From positions 11,553 through 75,552 of the forward strand of contig DATCLO010000160.1 of NCBI GenBank assembly GCA_036563875.1: 64,000 bases of DNA. The letters are read 5' to 3'. The stretch's first letter is position 1. Every line of letters begins with the position of its first letter. Positions 1-7,765 of the stretch are shown here, piece by piece. Made by a program: the position numbers and the translations under genes. A model generated the notes under the pieces. It was given only the letters and a program-made list of their open reading frames with translations, ran no database searches and had not been told where the DNA came from. Source of the DNA: ZC4RG29 sp036563875 (GTDB lineage: Bacteria; Bacteroidota; Bacteroidia; Cytophagales; Cyclobacteriaceae).

Positions 1-246
1 GCCGAAATTTTGTCAGCCCTGCAAGAATGCAATTTAATTACGAAATATTTCGGATTTTAGTTTCCCTCATTTGACTAGCGGCTTTCCGGGAAATGACGGC
101 ATCCTAACGATAATTAGGATAAAAAAGATCTAGCCAAAATTGCGGTATTTTCTTCCGTAGAATAGACCCCCAGCCAACTTTTACGTTAAAAAATACGTCA
201 GTAGCAATGAACGATGTCGCAGGTTTACCACTCACCTACCCCACCT
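1..246. other. Intergenic region at left edge with a 7-bp inverted repeat
   Basis: No convincing gene was seen in this AT-rich stretch. It contains a perfect inverted repeat ATCCTAA / TTAGGAT (101-107 and 114-120, six-base loop) followed by a run of A on the + strand. The hairpin is not followed by T on either strand, so it does not look like an intrinsic terminator and could be an operator. The left edge may belong to the promoter of a gene outside the window. Confidence 0.4.
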
Positions 247-366
247 ATGGAAAACAGGCAATCGTCCGAGCGATCCTTGCGGCGCCTGAAGCGGTTGCTG
301 TACGTTTGGGTGATCCTTTTTCTGGCAGCCATGTTGGTTTCCTTCTTTGGCCATGGCATGCTTTAA
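247..366 (+). CDS. Possible 39-residue single-pass membrane protein
   Basis: This short ORF starts ATG at 247 and ends TAA at 364-366. The product begins with a polar, arginine-rich stretch (residues 1-18, net positive) followed by an uninterrupted hydrophobic segment of about 20 residues (LLYVWVILFLAAMLVSFF). That is the layout of a small inner-membrane protein with its N-terminus in the cytoplasm. It ends 10 bp before the convergent amidohydrolase stop. An overlapping 61-codon ORF in another frame (207-392) lacks such a pattern and is less convincing. No Shine-Dalgarno site is visible, which is normal in Bacteroidota. Function is unknown and the gene could be fortuitous. Confidence 0.35.
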   Translation: MENRQSSERSLRRLKRLLYVWVILFLAAMLVSFFGHGML

Positions 367-375
367 TCGCCAGAA

Positions 376-1680
376 TCACTTTCCGGCCGTGAACATGTAG
401 TGCAGTGTTACGTTTAGCATTGCCTTTAGCCCGGTGATCAGGGCTGACTCATCGATCATAAAATCGGGCGTGTGGTGTGAAGGTGTCGTATTAGGATCGA
501 GATCAGGCGGGCGGGCTCCAACAAAGAAGAAAAAGCCAGGCACCTTCTCCTGGAAGAAGGCAAAGTCCTCAGCACCCGTTACGGCATTAATTCGTACAAC
601 CTTATCCTTCCCCGCAGCACGCTCCAACGCGGGCAATACTTTAGCCGTGAGTTCCGGATCGTTGTAGGTGACGGGTGTCTTACCGTCAAAAGTCACCTCG
701 GCGACTGCTCCTGCAGTCTCGGCAATACCTGTTGCAATGCGTTCGATCTTTTCATGAACTGTTCGCTGCATCTCTTTATCGAGTGTACGTATCGTACCCG
801 ACATCACCGCTTCTTCCGGAATAATGTTTTCGCGTATGCCCGCGTTGATGCGAGCGACAGTAACCACAACAGGTTCATGTGTGAGATCCATCTGCCGACT
901 TACGATCGTCTGCAGTGCGTTGATGATTTGTGCTGAGACTACAACGGGGTCTACACTCATCCAGGGCGCAGCGCCGTGAGCCTGTCGCCCTTTCACCTTG
1001 ATGGTAAACCAGTCGGATGCTGCCATCATTCCGGCTTCTTTGTAACTGATCGTGCCCAACTTGCTGATGGATTGGATATGCATGCCGAAGATCACATCCA
1101 CTTTGGGATTTTCCAGCACGCCTTCCTTTACCATCAATTCGGCGCCGCCTTCTTCTCCCGGAGGGGGTCCTTCTTCTGCAGGCTGAAAAATGAATTTCAC
1201 GGTCCCCCTAAGCTGATTTCGGTTTTGCGCAAGAATTTCGGCGACGGCCATCAGGATCGCGACATGCGTATCATGACCACATGCGTGCATCACGCCCGTC
1301 TCCATTCCCGCATACGTTGCAGTCGCAGTCGACTTAAAGGGAAGATTGTTTCTTTCAGTAACAGGAAGCGCATCCATGTCCGCGCGCAACGCGATTACCG
1401 GTCCCGGCTTTCCACCTTTCAGAAGTCCTACAACCCCGGTATGCGCAATGCCCGTCTTCGTTTCGATGCCGAGGGACCTGAGATGTTCAGCTACCTTCTC
1501 TGCCGTCTTGAATTCCCGGTTGGAAAGTTCAGGGTTCTGATGGAAGTGTCTTCTCCACTCGATGACCTTTGGCTCTATTTCGGCGGCCATCTTATCGATT
1601 TTGGATTGCAGGGCTGGGCTTACCTGGGCTTGCACGGTAAAACAAGCACAAAAGAGAGTTAGGGAAAGGAGTCGCTTCAT
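376..1680 (-). CDS. Secreted M20-family amidohydrolase (N-acyl-amino-acid / IAA-amino acid hydrolase type)
   Basis: The product is a metal-dependent M20/M40 peptidase-like amidohydrolase of 434 residues, the usual family length. Residues 1-19 are a signal peptide (MKRLLSLTLF..VQAQ), so it acts in the periplasm or outside. Metal and catalytic motifs are visible: ADMDALP near 100-106, MHACGHDTH at 131-139, QPAEEG near 166-171 and a further His near 201. Family members cleave N-acyl or hippurate-type amide bonds; the substrate cannot be told from sequence. The ORF stays open upstream to 1836, but the start at 1680 is chosen because the signal peptide begins there and the extension has no such character. 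The divergent gene at 1814 leaves 133 bp for two promoters. Confidence 0.85.
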   Translation of the reverse strand: MKRLLSLTLFCACFTVQAQVSPALQSKIDKMAAEIEPKVIEWRRHFHQNPELSNREFKTAEKVAEHLRSLGIETKTGIAHTGVVGLLKGGKPGPVIALRADMDALPVTERNNLPFKSTATATYAGMETGVMHACGHDTHVAILMAVAEILAQNRNQLRGTVKFIFQPAEEGPPPGEEGGAELMVKEGVLENPKVDVIFGMHIQSISKLGTISYKEAGMMAASDWFTIKVKGRQAHGAAPWMSVDPVVVSAQIINALQTIVSRQMDLTHEPVVVTVARINAGIRENIIPEEAVMSGTIRTLDKEMQRTVHEKIERIATGIAETAGAVAEVTFDGKTPVTYNDPELTAKVLPALERAAGKDKVVRINAVTGAEDFAFFQEKVPGFFFFVGARPPDLDPNTTPSHHTPDFMIDESALITGLKAMLNVTLHYMFTAGK

Positions 1681-1813
1681 TAGGCTTTCATTAATATGCC
1701 GAAAATACACTTTCGGAATGTTTTCCGTAACTTTTGGCGATGGTTGATTTTTTCCGGCGAAATGAAATAGCGGGCTGCCGGCATCGTTTCTCTTTTTTGA
1801 ACTCCAAATAAAG

Positions 1814-2806
1814 GTGAGAACACTTCTGCTTATCATATTGCTGGCATCAGCGCAGGCTCAGGTGGTTGCACAGGCTTTTCAGACCGAGGAGCAATTCCTG
1901 TCTTCACTGACGCCAAACGGACCCCTTCCTGAAAAGCTGCTCGCCACACGCACGGTCGTGCTCTATCCGCCCGCGCTGACCTGGAAGGAAATGCAGAGCA
2001 TTCAGCAATCGTTTGCCGACACCGGAATCGATGCAATCGGATGGTTTGATATGGACATGCTGCTGGCCGGCGCTGATGCCTCACGATCGCTGGCGCTCTA
2101 TCTCACCCGCAGGAATGTGGGGCATCTGGTATTTGTGCAGAAGTCTGCAGATGGATATCGGTTCCTGATAACTCCTTTCAACAGCAAGCCTTCTTTCGTT
2201 GACCCGGGTCAGTCCGCATGGACAGCGGAGCATAAAGAACTTGCTGAATTGCTGAAGCATGTTTATCGCACCGCAGCCAACAGTCTGACAAGACAAAATT
2301 TCCTCATCAATTCTCATCCCGAAGCTAACCTGGCCATTAATCCGATCGTGGGAAGACGCTCGGAGTTTTTTGCGATCGATCTCAAGGTTGACCAGCTGGC
2401 CGTGCCCAAGTTCGGAGACGAAGCGCTTGATGCGCGTCTCGCAGAACTCTTTGCGACCTATCCATTCAAATATCAGCTAACAGAGCCGGGCATGTCTGAG
2501 CGTGAGTTGCGCTCGAAAGGATTTCTCTACATTCTCAGGTTCGTTCATGCCCGTGGTTCAATTGCCCGTCAATTACTTGGCTATGATGCCAACAAGGAAG
2601 CAAGCGAGTTCACATCTGTAGCGTTTGACGGCACTGAGCCCATTACAAAGACGCTGCCAGCAGACGCGAAAGTTTTCAAGTTCTATTTCAAACACATCGA
2701 ATCAGGTAACGTCTTCCTCGGAACGAAATGGGATGCCGATTCTAGCTGGGATCAGGCGCTGTGGAATCATTTGATGGCCTTCAAGTCTGAGCTGAAGCTC
2801 AATTGA
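1814..2806 (+). CDS. Secreted protein of unknown function
   Basis: The gene encodes 330 residues with a clear signal peptide (MRTLLLIILLASAQAQVVAQ, cleavage near 20) and no further membrane segment, so the product is periplasmic or secreted. The start codon is GTG. I do not recognise a domain. The middle (about 50-130) alternates hydrophobic strands and helices like an alpha/beta fold, for example TVVLYPPALTWKEM and HLVFVQKSADGYRFL, and the C-terminal half is rich in charged helices. It is divergent from the amidohydrolase and stands alone; the next gene is convergent after 45 bp. No catalytic motif was identified. Confidence 0.7.
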   Translation: MRTLLLIILLASAQAQVVAQAFQTEEQFLSSLTPNGPLPEKLLATRTVVLYPPALTWKEMQSIQQSFADTGIDAIGWFDMDMLLAGADASRSLALYLTRRNVGHLVFVQKSADGYRFLITPFNSKPSFVDPGQSAWTAEHKELAELLKHVYRTAANSLTRQNFLINSHPEANLAINPIVGRRSEFFAIDLKVDQLAVPKFGDEALDARLAELFATYPFKYQLTEPGMSERELRSKGFLYILRFVHARGSIARQLLGYDANKEASEFTSVAFDGTEPITKTLPADAKVFKFYFKHIESGNVFLGTKWDADSSWDQALWNHLMAFKSELKLN

Positions 2807-2851
2807 CAGCAGGTAGTGGGCAGTTGCCGATTACCGACAAAACGGCTTCCG

Positions 2852-3547
2852 TCAGTCCGCCAAAGTAAGCAACACAGTGATGCTTGTATAGTAGAGCGTC
2901 GTCGTTCCCTCGAAGCCTGAGTCCGTACCGACGATCAACCACAGTTCACCGTTGGCGTTCGTCATTGCGCTGAAGGAAGCGTCGTTGTTACGTTCGACCA
3001 CGTTGTAATAGCCTTGCAAGGGAGTGGACACATTGCCAACAAATGTCATGTGCTGTCCTCCGCTGAGCTGGTTCCCCTTGTCAATGTTCATTCTGTATTG
3101 CCCGTTCACAGCTACTTTGACGGGCTCCATTGGCGCAGCGCCAGCTTTCAGGTAAACGTTTTCACCGGGTGACCCATCGATGTTCGGAGGCGTCTTGGCT
3201 GCGTTCGTGGCAAACTTGATTTGAAAAGAAACCTCATACTCTGTCGACGGCTTAAGGCCGTCGATTTTCTTCTTGACGAACATGAAAAGGTCGTCATTGT
3301 AATTTGTGCCCGAGATTTTCAAGCCTTTTGCATTGCCCAGATTGGGGGGTAGGGGGTCATGACCGAAATAGAGTCCGTACTTAACGGAGTCTCCTACCGG
3401 ATAGTCCGCAAAGTCGCCTGTCCATCCATGGTCGCTTTCCGAGAAGTCAAATTGATGGGTTATCAGCAGCAGATCATGCTTTCCTGGTCCCATTTCGCAC
3501 GACGCAACAAAGAAGAATACGCCGGCCGCTAACAATACACGCCTCAT
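2852..3547 (-). CDS. Hypothetical lipoprotein
   Basis: This 231-residue product has a lipoprotein signal: hydrophobic residues 4-14 followed by a lipobox ending FVASC (Cys17). After processing it would be anchored in the envelope. The mature part is rich in Gly, Asn, Thr and aromatic residues and reads like a beta-sandwich: repeated strand-like stretches such as TEYEVSFQIKFAT and ELWLIVGTDSGFEGTTTLYY suggest a carbohydrate-binding or choice-of-anchor fold. That fold is inference from strand pattern only. No catalytic residues were identified. It is transcribed away from the GAF-domain gene, with a 164-bp shared upstream region that contains an inverted repeat. Confidence 0.65.
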   Translation of the reverse strand: MRRVLLAAGVFFFVASCEMGPGKHDLLLITHQFDFSESDHGWTGDFADYPVGDSVKYGLYFGHDPLPPNLGNAKGLKISGTNYNDDLFMFVKKKIDGLKPSTEYEVSFQIKFATNAAKTPPNIDGSPGENVYLKAGAAPMEPVKVAVNGQYRMNIDKGNQLSGGQHMTFVGNVSTPLQGYYNVVERNNDASFSAMTNANGELWLIVGTDSGFEGTTTLYYTSITVLLTLAD

Positions 3548-3563
3548 GATTAATGATCGCTAC

Positions 3564-3582
3564 AACCGTTAGACACGGTTGG
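3564..3582. promoter_or_regulatory. 7-bp inverted repeat in a divergent promoter region
   Basis: CAACCGT (3564-3570) and ACGGTTG (3576-3582) form a perfect inverted repeat with a five-base spacer, located just upstream of the lipoprotein start at 3547. Size and position fit a repressor or activator site. No regulator is encoded nearby, so the assignment is tentative. Confidence 0.3.
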
Positions 3583-3711
3583 CCTGGAAACCGTTGGAAG
3601 CTTCAGATTTTTCGGCCCACATGCACTAAAAGTATTGCGCTTCCGTCTCCAGGAGAGAACCCGCGATGCCGTTTTTTCGTTTCGGAAACACAAGCGCTCT
3701 TGCAGGCTCTT

Positions 3712-6084
3712 ATGACTGATTATACTCAATTTGAAAAAGTTCCTTACCGCTCCGTTTTTGGACTCAAACGCCTCGTTGAATTCTGGGAGAAAAAACTCAG
3801 CGAAGGGCCGAAAGTGGCATGGACAAACGAACTCCTCGAAAGGATTTCCAACTCCCCTCTGAAGGAACCCCTTGAGGACGGGATTCCAGCCGGGTATCAG
3901 GACCTGGTGGAATTCATGCTGGGCGCCGCATTCCCCTACTCCATGGGTAGCGCCGACCTGGCTGCTGCCGTGGTTCCTTTTGCCCGAGAACCTTTTTACA
4001 GCACCCCCGCCTTTAGAGACCTCCTGGGCGGACGGAATCTCGAGGAAGACATCTGCATCAACGTGCCCGGCGGAAAGTATGCCGTTGCGGCTACCCTCCA
4101 GGCAAGCCTGCAAATCCTGAAGAAGTTCTATAAGCCGGACCTGGACTTTGACCGTCCGATGCTGATTACCATCACGGATCAGGAGTCGGGACTGGAAAAA
4201 GTCTATAAAATTCAGGTCGACAACCGTTTCTGCGATATCATAGCCAAACGGGAGCCGGATCCTATCGATCCGCATGTGCTCAAATTCCTGACTGAAAAAA
4301 TATACGACCTCGATCTTCTGCTGCAGTATATACGCCCTGACAACTTTGAGTTCCACGGTTTCCTCATCATGCGACTGACGGATGTCACGCAGGAGGAGAT
4401 GCTGTCGGCCATTAAATATGAACTCATTGCCAAAGACTCCATTGGCAATCCTGAAATATTCCGTTCCATTCAACAAAAGCTGCGCTCGATCATGGAGCAG
4501 CCCGACCTGAGAGTTGGGCTCGCCTACTTCGATCCGAATAACAATCTCGTGCTGAACAACAGCTCAACCGACTGCTGGAAGAGCGTGACAGGTTATACAC
4601 CCGGTGGGTGCGACTACGCTGGTTCTGTGTATGAGAGAAGCTGGGTAGAGAAGCGATGTATTGCCATTGACGATGTTGCTTCCTATCCATACAGGTCACG
4701 CGTGGAAGACGGTCTCCTTGTCGCGGGTGTCCGGAGCGTTTTGCTTTCACCACTGGTAGACGGCGATGAGACCATCGGACTGCTTGAACTTTCATCGCCG
4801 CGTCCCGGCATGTTGACCGCTACGAGCGCAACGAAACTGGAAAATGCACTACCCATGTTCACCGTAGCGGTGAAGCGCGCAAAGGCAGAAATGGAAACGG
4901 GTATTCGCGCGCTCATTCAGGAAGAATGCACAGCGATACACCCTTCCGTGCAATGGCGTTTCTTCCAGGCGGGACTGCGTTTGTTGAATCAACGGCGGAC
5001 TGATCCCACCGCACGCCTGGAGGAGATCGTGTTCAACAACGTTTATCCGTTCTTCGGGATGATCGATATTCGAAATTCTTCCCGTGAGCGGAACAATGCA
5101 ATTCAACTCGATCTCCAGGAAAACCTCCAAATGGCCGCCACGGTTCTGGGTCATCTTTCCAGTAAGGCAAGTTTGCCCCTGCTCGACGAGCTGATCTTCC
5201 GGATTGGAAAGCACCTGGCGCTGTGCAAGGGCAATCTTTCTTCAGGTGATGAAGTGCGAATACTGGAATTCCTCAAGGGAGAAATCCACCCGGTGCTGGA
5301 CCACTTCGCTGAAGACGAAACACTGGGCAAGTGGATACAGGATTATAAGGCACAACTCGACCCTAAATTCGGAGTTGTTTACAAGCGCCGTGGGGCGTTT
5401 GAAGACAGCCTGAACAAGATCAATTCATTCGTGGCGAGCATCATCGACCAGGCAGAGGAAAGCGCGCAACGAATGTTCCCACACTATTTTGAAAAGTATA
5501 AGACGGATGGTGTCGAGTTCACGCTTTACCTGGGTGATTCGCTTGTGCAGGACAGAAAGTTTAATGAGTTCTATCTTCGCAACTTCAGACTTTGGCAATT
5601 GATCCTGATGTGTTCAGTGGAACAGCAAATCGGCCTGATACGACCTGAGCTGAAGACGCCGCTGGACATTACGCAACTTATCCTCGTTCACGATCAACCA
5701 GTAACCATTCGCTTCCGTCCCGATGAAAGACGCTTTGACGTTGACGGCGCGTATGATATTCGCTATGAGATTATCAAGAAGCGGATCGACAAGGCGCGGA
5801 TCAAGGACGAAAAAGATGAAATGCAACGACTCACCCAGCCCGGCAAGATTGCGATCGTATACAGCCAGCCAAAGATGGCACAGGAGTACAAAGAGTATTT
5901 CAGCCACCTGCGCAGCAAGAACCTGATCACGGGCGAAGTAGAAGATCTCGAGCTCGAGGAACTGCCGGGAGCCATCGGCCTGCGTGCGCTGCGCATTACC
6001 GTTGCACAGCCTCAGGCTCCCAGAAATATCCGGTCAGAAAAGGAACTGCTCAAAGATATTGAGCACGCAGTGGAGCTCAATTGA
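3712..6084 (+). CDS. GAF domain-containing protein, large, unknown function
   Basis: The likely start is ATG at 3712, giving 790 residues beginning MTDYTQFEKVPYRSVFG; the longer open frame from 3553 has an Arg/Pro/Cys-rich extension that does not look coding. A GAF-like sensory domain lies near residues 255-390, with strand patterns VGLAYFDPNNNLVL, KRCIAIDDVA and GVRSVLLSPLVDGDETIGLLEL typical of GAF folds. The N-terminal 250 and C-terminal 400 residues match no domain I recognise. There is no signal peptide, membrane segment, histidine kinase or GGDEF domain, so it is probably a cytoplasmic protein rather than a classical sensor kinase. It is monocistronic: the next gene is convergent after 11 bp. 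Confidence 0.7.
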   Translation: MTDYTQFEKVPYRSVFGLKRLVEFWEKKLSEGPKVAWTNELLERISNSPLKEPLEDGIPAGYQDLVEFMLGAAFPYSMGSADLAAAVVPFAREPFYSTPAFRDLLGGRNLEEDICINVPGGKYAVAATLQASLQILKKFYKPDLDFDRPMLITITDQESGLEKVYKIQVDNRFCDIIAKREPDPIDPHVLKFLTEKIYDLDLLLQYIRPDNFEFHGFLIMRLTDVTQEEMLSAIKYELIAKDSIGNPEIFRSIQQKLRSIMEQPDLRVGLAYFDPNNNLVLNNSSTDCWKSVTGYTPGGCDYAGSVYERSWVEKRCIAIDDVASYPYRSRVEDGLLVAGVRSVLLSPLVDGDETIGLLELSSPRPGMLTATSATKLENALPMFTVAVKRAKAEMETGIRALIQEECTAIHPSVQWRFFQAGLRLLNQRRTDPTARLEEIVFNNVYPFFGMIDIRNSSRERNNAIQLDLQENLQMAATVLGHLSSKASLPLLDELIFRIGKHLALCKGNLSSGDEVRILEFLKGEIHPVLDHFAEDETLGKWIQDYKAQLDPKFGVVYKRRGAFEDSLNKINSFVASIIDQAEESAQRMFPHYFEKYKTDGVEFTLYLGDSLVQDRKFNEFYLRNFRLWQLILMCSVEQQIGLIRPELKTPLDITQLILVHDQPVTIRFRPDERRFDVDGAYDIRYEIIKKRIDKARIKDEKDEMQRLTQPGKIAIVYSQPKMAQEYKEYFSHLRSKNLITGEVEDLELEELPGAIGLRALRITVAQPQAPRNIRSEKELLKDIEHAVELN

Positions 6085-6095
6085 TCGCCTATTGA

Positions 6096-7619
6096 TTAAA
6101 GTTTACTATTGCTTACAAAAGCGATCTTCTTGCTATCGGGTGACCAGCTTGGCACGTTGATCGTTCCCTGCCCTCCGTAGATGTAGGCAATCGTTTTGGG
6201 CACACCGCCGCTCGCCGGCATCAACCGCAGATACACGTGCTTGTAAAAGGGGTGGTCATTTGGGTTGATGTCTTTCGGAAACGACAGATACAAGATCCAT
6301 TTTCCGTCAGGGGAGAAGTGCGGAAACCAATCGTTGTATTCGTCGAAGGTCACTTGCTCTTCATCACTACCGTCGGCTTTCATCCGCCAAATTTTCATGG
6401 TACCGGTGCGTACCGAATTGAAGTAGATGTATTTTCCATCGGGACTGTATTCGGGACCATCGTCCAGTGTCGCAGTCTCCGTTAACGGCGTTTCCTTTTT
6501 CGTCGCGATGTCGACAGCCCAAATGTTGTACTGGTTGTTTCGCTGGCCTGTAAAGATCAGGCGCTTCCCGTCCGGCGACCATCCATGCAGGTATGAGTGG
6601 CCTGCTGATTCATCGGTGATCTTCGTCGGATTATCCGAACCTTCCACGGGAAGAATGAAGATCGTTGACGTTCGTTTCTCACCGACGTGATGGCTGATGC
6701 CAAGCATTTTGCCATCGAAGGAGAGCACGTGGTCGTTGTTGTTCTGATTGGCAAAGCCAGTATTCAGTTTCGTGATTTTTCCGGTCGCTAGTTCGTACTT
6801 GTACAGAAGGCCCTGAGCGTTGTAGATGAGGTATTTGTTGTCAGGTGTCCAGTTGGGAGCCTGAAGCGATATCGATTCGCTGTGCAGGACCCTGCGCACG
6901 CCGGTTTCGATGTCCATGACTTCGATGTGGCTGCCGATGTAGTCGCGGTAAGGCACAAAGTTTTTATCCGCAGGAATGATGATACGCACGTTCCGGAAGA
7001 TCGCCTTCTCGATGACGTCCTCCACGTGTGAGCAGATGAAAAGTCCCGCATACACCTCTTCATTGAGCTCAACTTCTTTGGTGACGGACTTGTAATCCTG
7101 TCCGAACGTTGCAGCAGAAAAAGTAAATGTATTTCCGCTTCGTTCGAGCTGGATATGCGTAGGATGATAAACCGAGAGCTCAACTTGGTCGGTAATGCCA
7201 CCCTTCTGGCTTCGGTACTGAAGGCTTGTAAGAATATCACCGTGAACACAGGCATCGGCATACCTGGAGTCGGTAGATAAATCATCTCTTGCGATAATGC
7301 CAATCTTGCGGTGATCGGCTGTGCCTTCGCCGATAAACTCGACGGTGGCTTGTATGATGAAATCGCCCTTGATCTTCTTCCACAGGAAATGAAACTGATC
7401 GGCATTTGCCCACATGTTGATTCCTGCGCCGGTCACTTCATAACTCTGATCTTCCGGATGGTATACGGCAGAGCCTTTCAACTTAGGATTGCCCACATCC
7501 TCGTGATGATCGAAAACTCCGATGGGCTGAAGCTGCGCGAAAAGGGCAAAGGGGGCTGACAGAAGGCAGATGACGACAATCCCTTTACGGATGGTCGAGG
7601 GCGTTACATGCGTGTCCAT
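6096..7619 (-). CDS. Secreted TolB-like PD40 beta-propeller protein with N-terminal DUF1349/LamG-like domain
   Basis: The 507-residue product has a signal peptide (about 1-29), then a concanavalin-like domain (about 30-215; compare HFLWKKIKGDFIIQATVEF and KIGIIARDDLS, typical of DUF1349-type jelly rolls). A propeller of six PD40 repeats follows; the SPDGK-type signatures are PNWTPDNK, LSFDGKM, GWSPDGKR, YSPDGKY, FSPDGKW and SWSPDSKK. Such proteins occur in the periplasm or on the surface. The gene follows the SusCD pair on the same strand after 146 bp that includes a strong terminator, so it may be transcribed separately or by readthrough. The location suggests binding or processing of the PUL substrate, but no catalytic residue is evident. 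Confidence 0.75.
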   Translation of the reverse strand: MDTHVTPSTIRKGIVVICLLSAPFALFAQLQPIGVFDHHEDVGNPKLKGSAVYHPEDQSYEVTGAGINMWANADQFHFLWKKIKGDFIIQATVEFIGEGTADHRKIGIIARDDLSTDSRYADACVHGDILTSLQYRSQKGGITDQVELSVYHPTHIQLERSGNTFTFSAATFGQDYKSVTKEVELNEEVYAGLFICSHVEDVIEKAIFRNVRIIIPADKNFVPYRDYIGSHIEVMDIETGVRRVLHSESISLQAPNWTPDNKYLIYNAQGLLYKYELATGKITKLNTGFANQNNNDHVLSFDGKMLGISHHVGEKRTSTIFILPVEGSDNPTKITDESAGHSYLHGWSPDGKRLIFTGQRNNQYNIWAVDIATKKETPLTETATLDDGPEYSPDGKYIYFNSVRTGTMKIWRMKADGSDEEQVTFDEYNDWFPHFSPDGKWILYLSFPKDINPNDHPFYKHVYLRLMPASGGVPKTIAYIYGGQGTINVPSWSPDSKKIAFVSNSKL

Positions 7620-7709
7620 GGTTTGCGGGGGTTAGGGGCGGTTTGGGGGCATCAACATACCACGGCAGGGACGGTCCCCAAAGCGGTATGGGATAGAAGG
7701 TTAAAACAA

Positions 7710-7739
7710 CATAGCCCCCGGCAATTGCCGGAGGCTATG
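7710..7739 (-). terminator. Terminator hairpin after susD-like gene
   Basis: A 14-bp stem with one mismatch, centred on CAATTG and with CATAGCC / GGCTATG outer arms, lies 27 bp downstream of the SusD stop. On the minus strand it is followed by a T-rich tract (TTGTTTTAACC). This fits an intrinsic terminator that would limit readthrough from susD into the propeller gene. Confidence 0.7.
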
Positions 7740-7765
7740 GAGAGGGAATCGACTGAAATCAGGTA

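Noticed and set aside
976..1662. 228-codon open frame on the + strand
   Set aside because: Antisense to the amidohydrolase with its conserved metal motifs; the translated sequence is low in family-like features.
3550..4476. 308-codon open frame on the minus strand
   Set aside because: It is antisense to the GAF-domain gene and has no recognisable family pattern; the + strand product has a consistent GAF segment.
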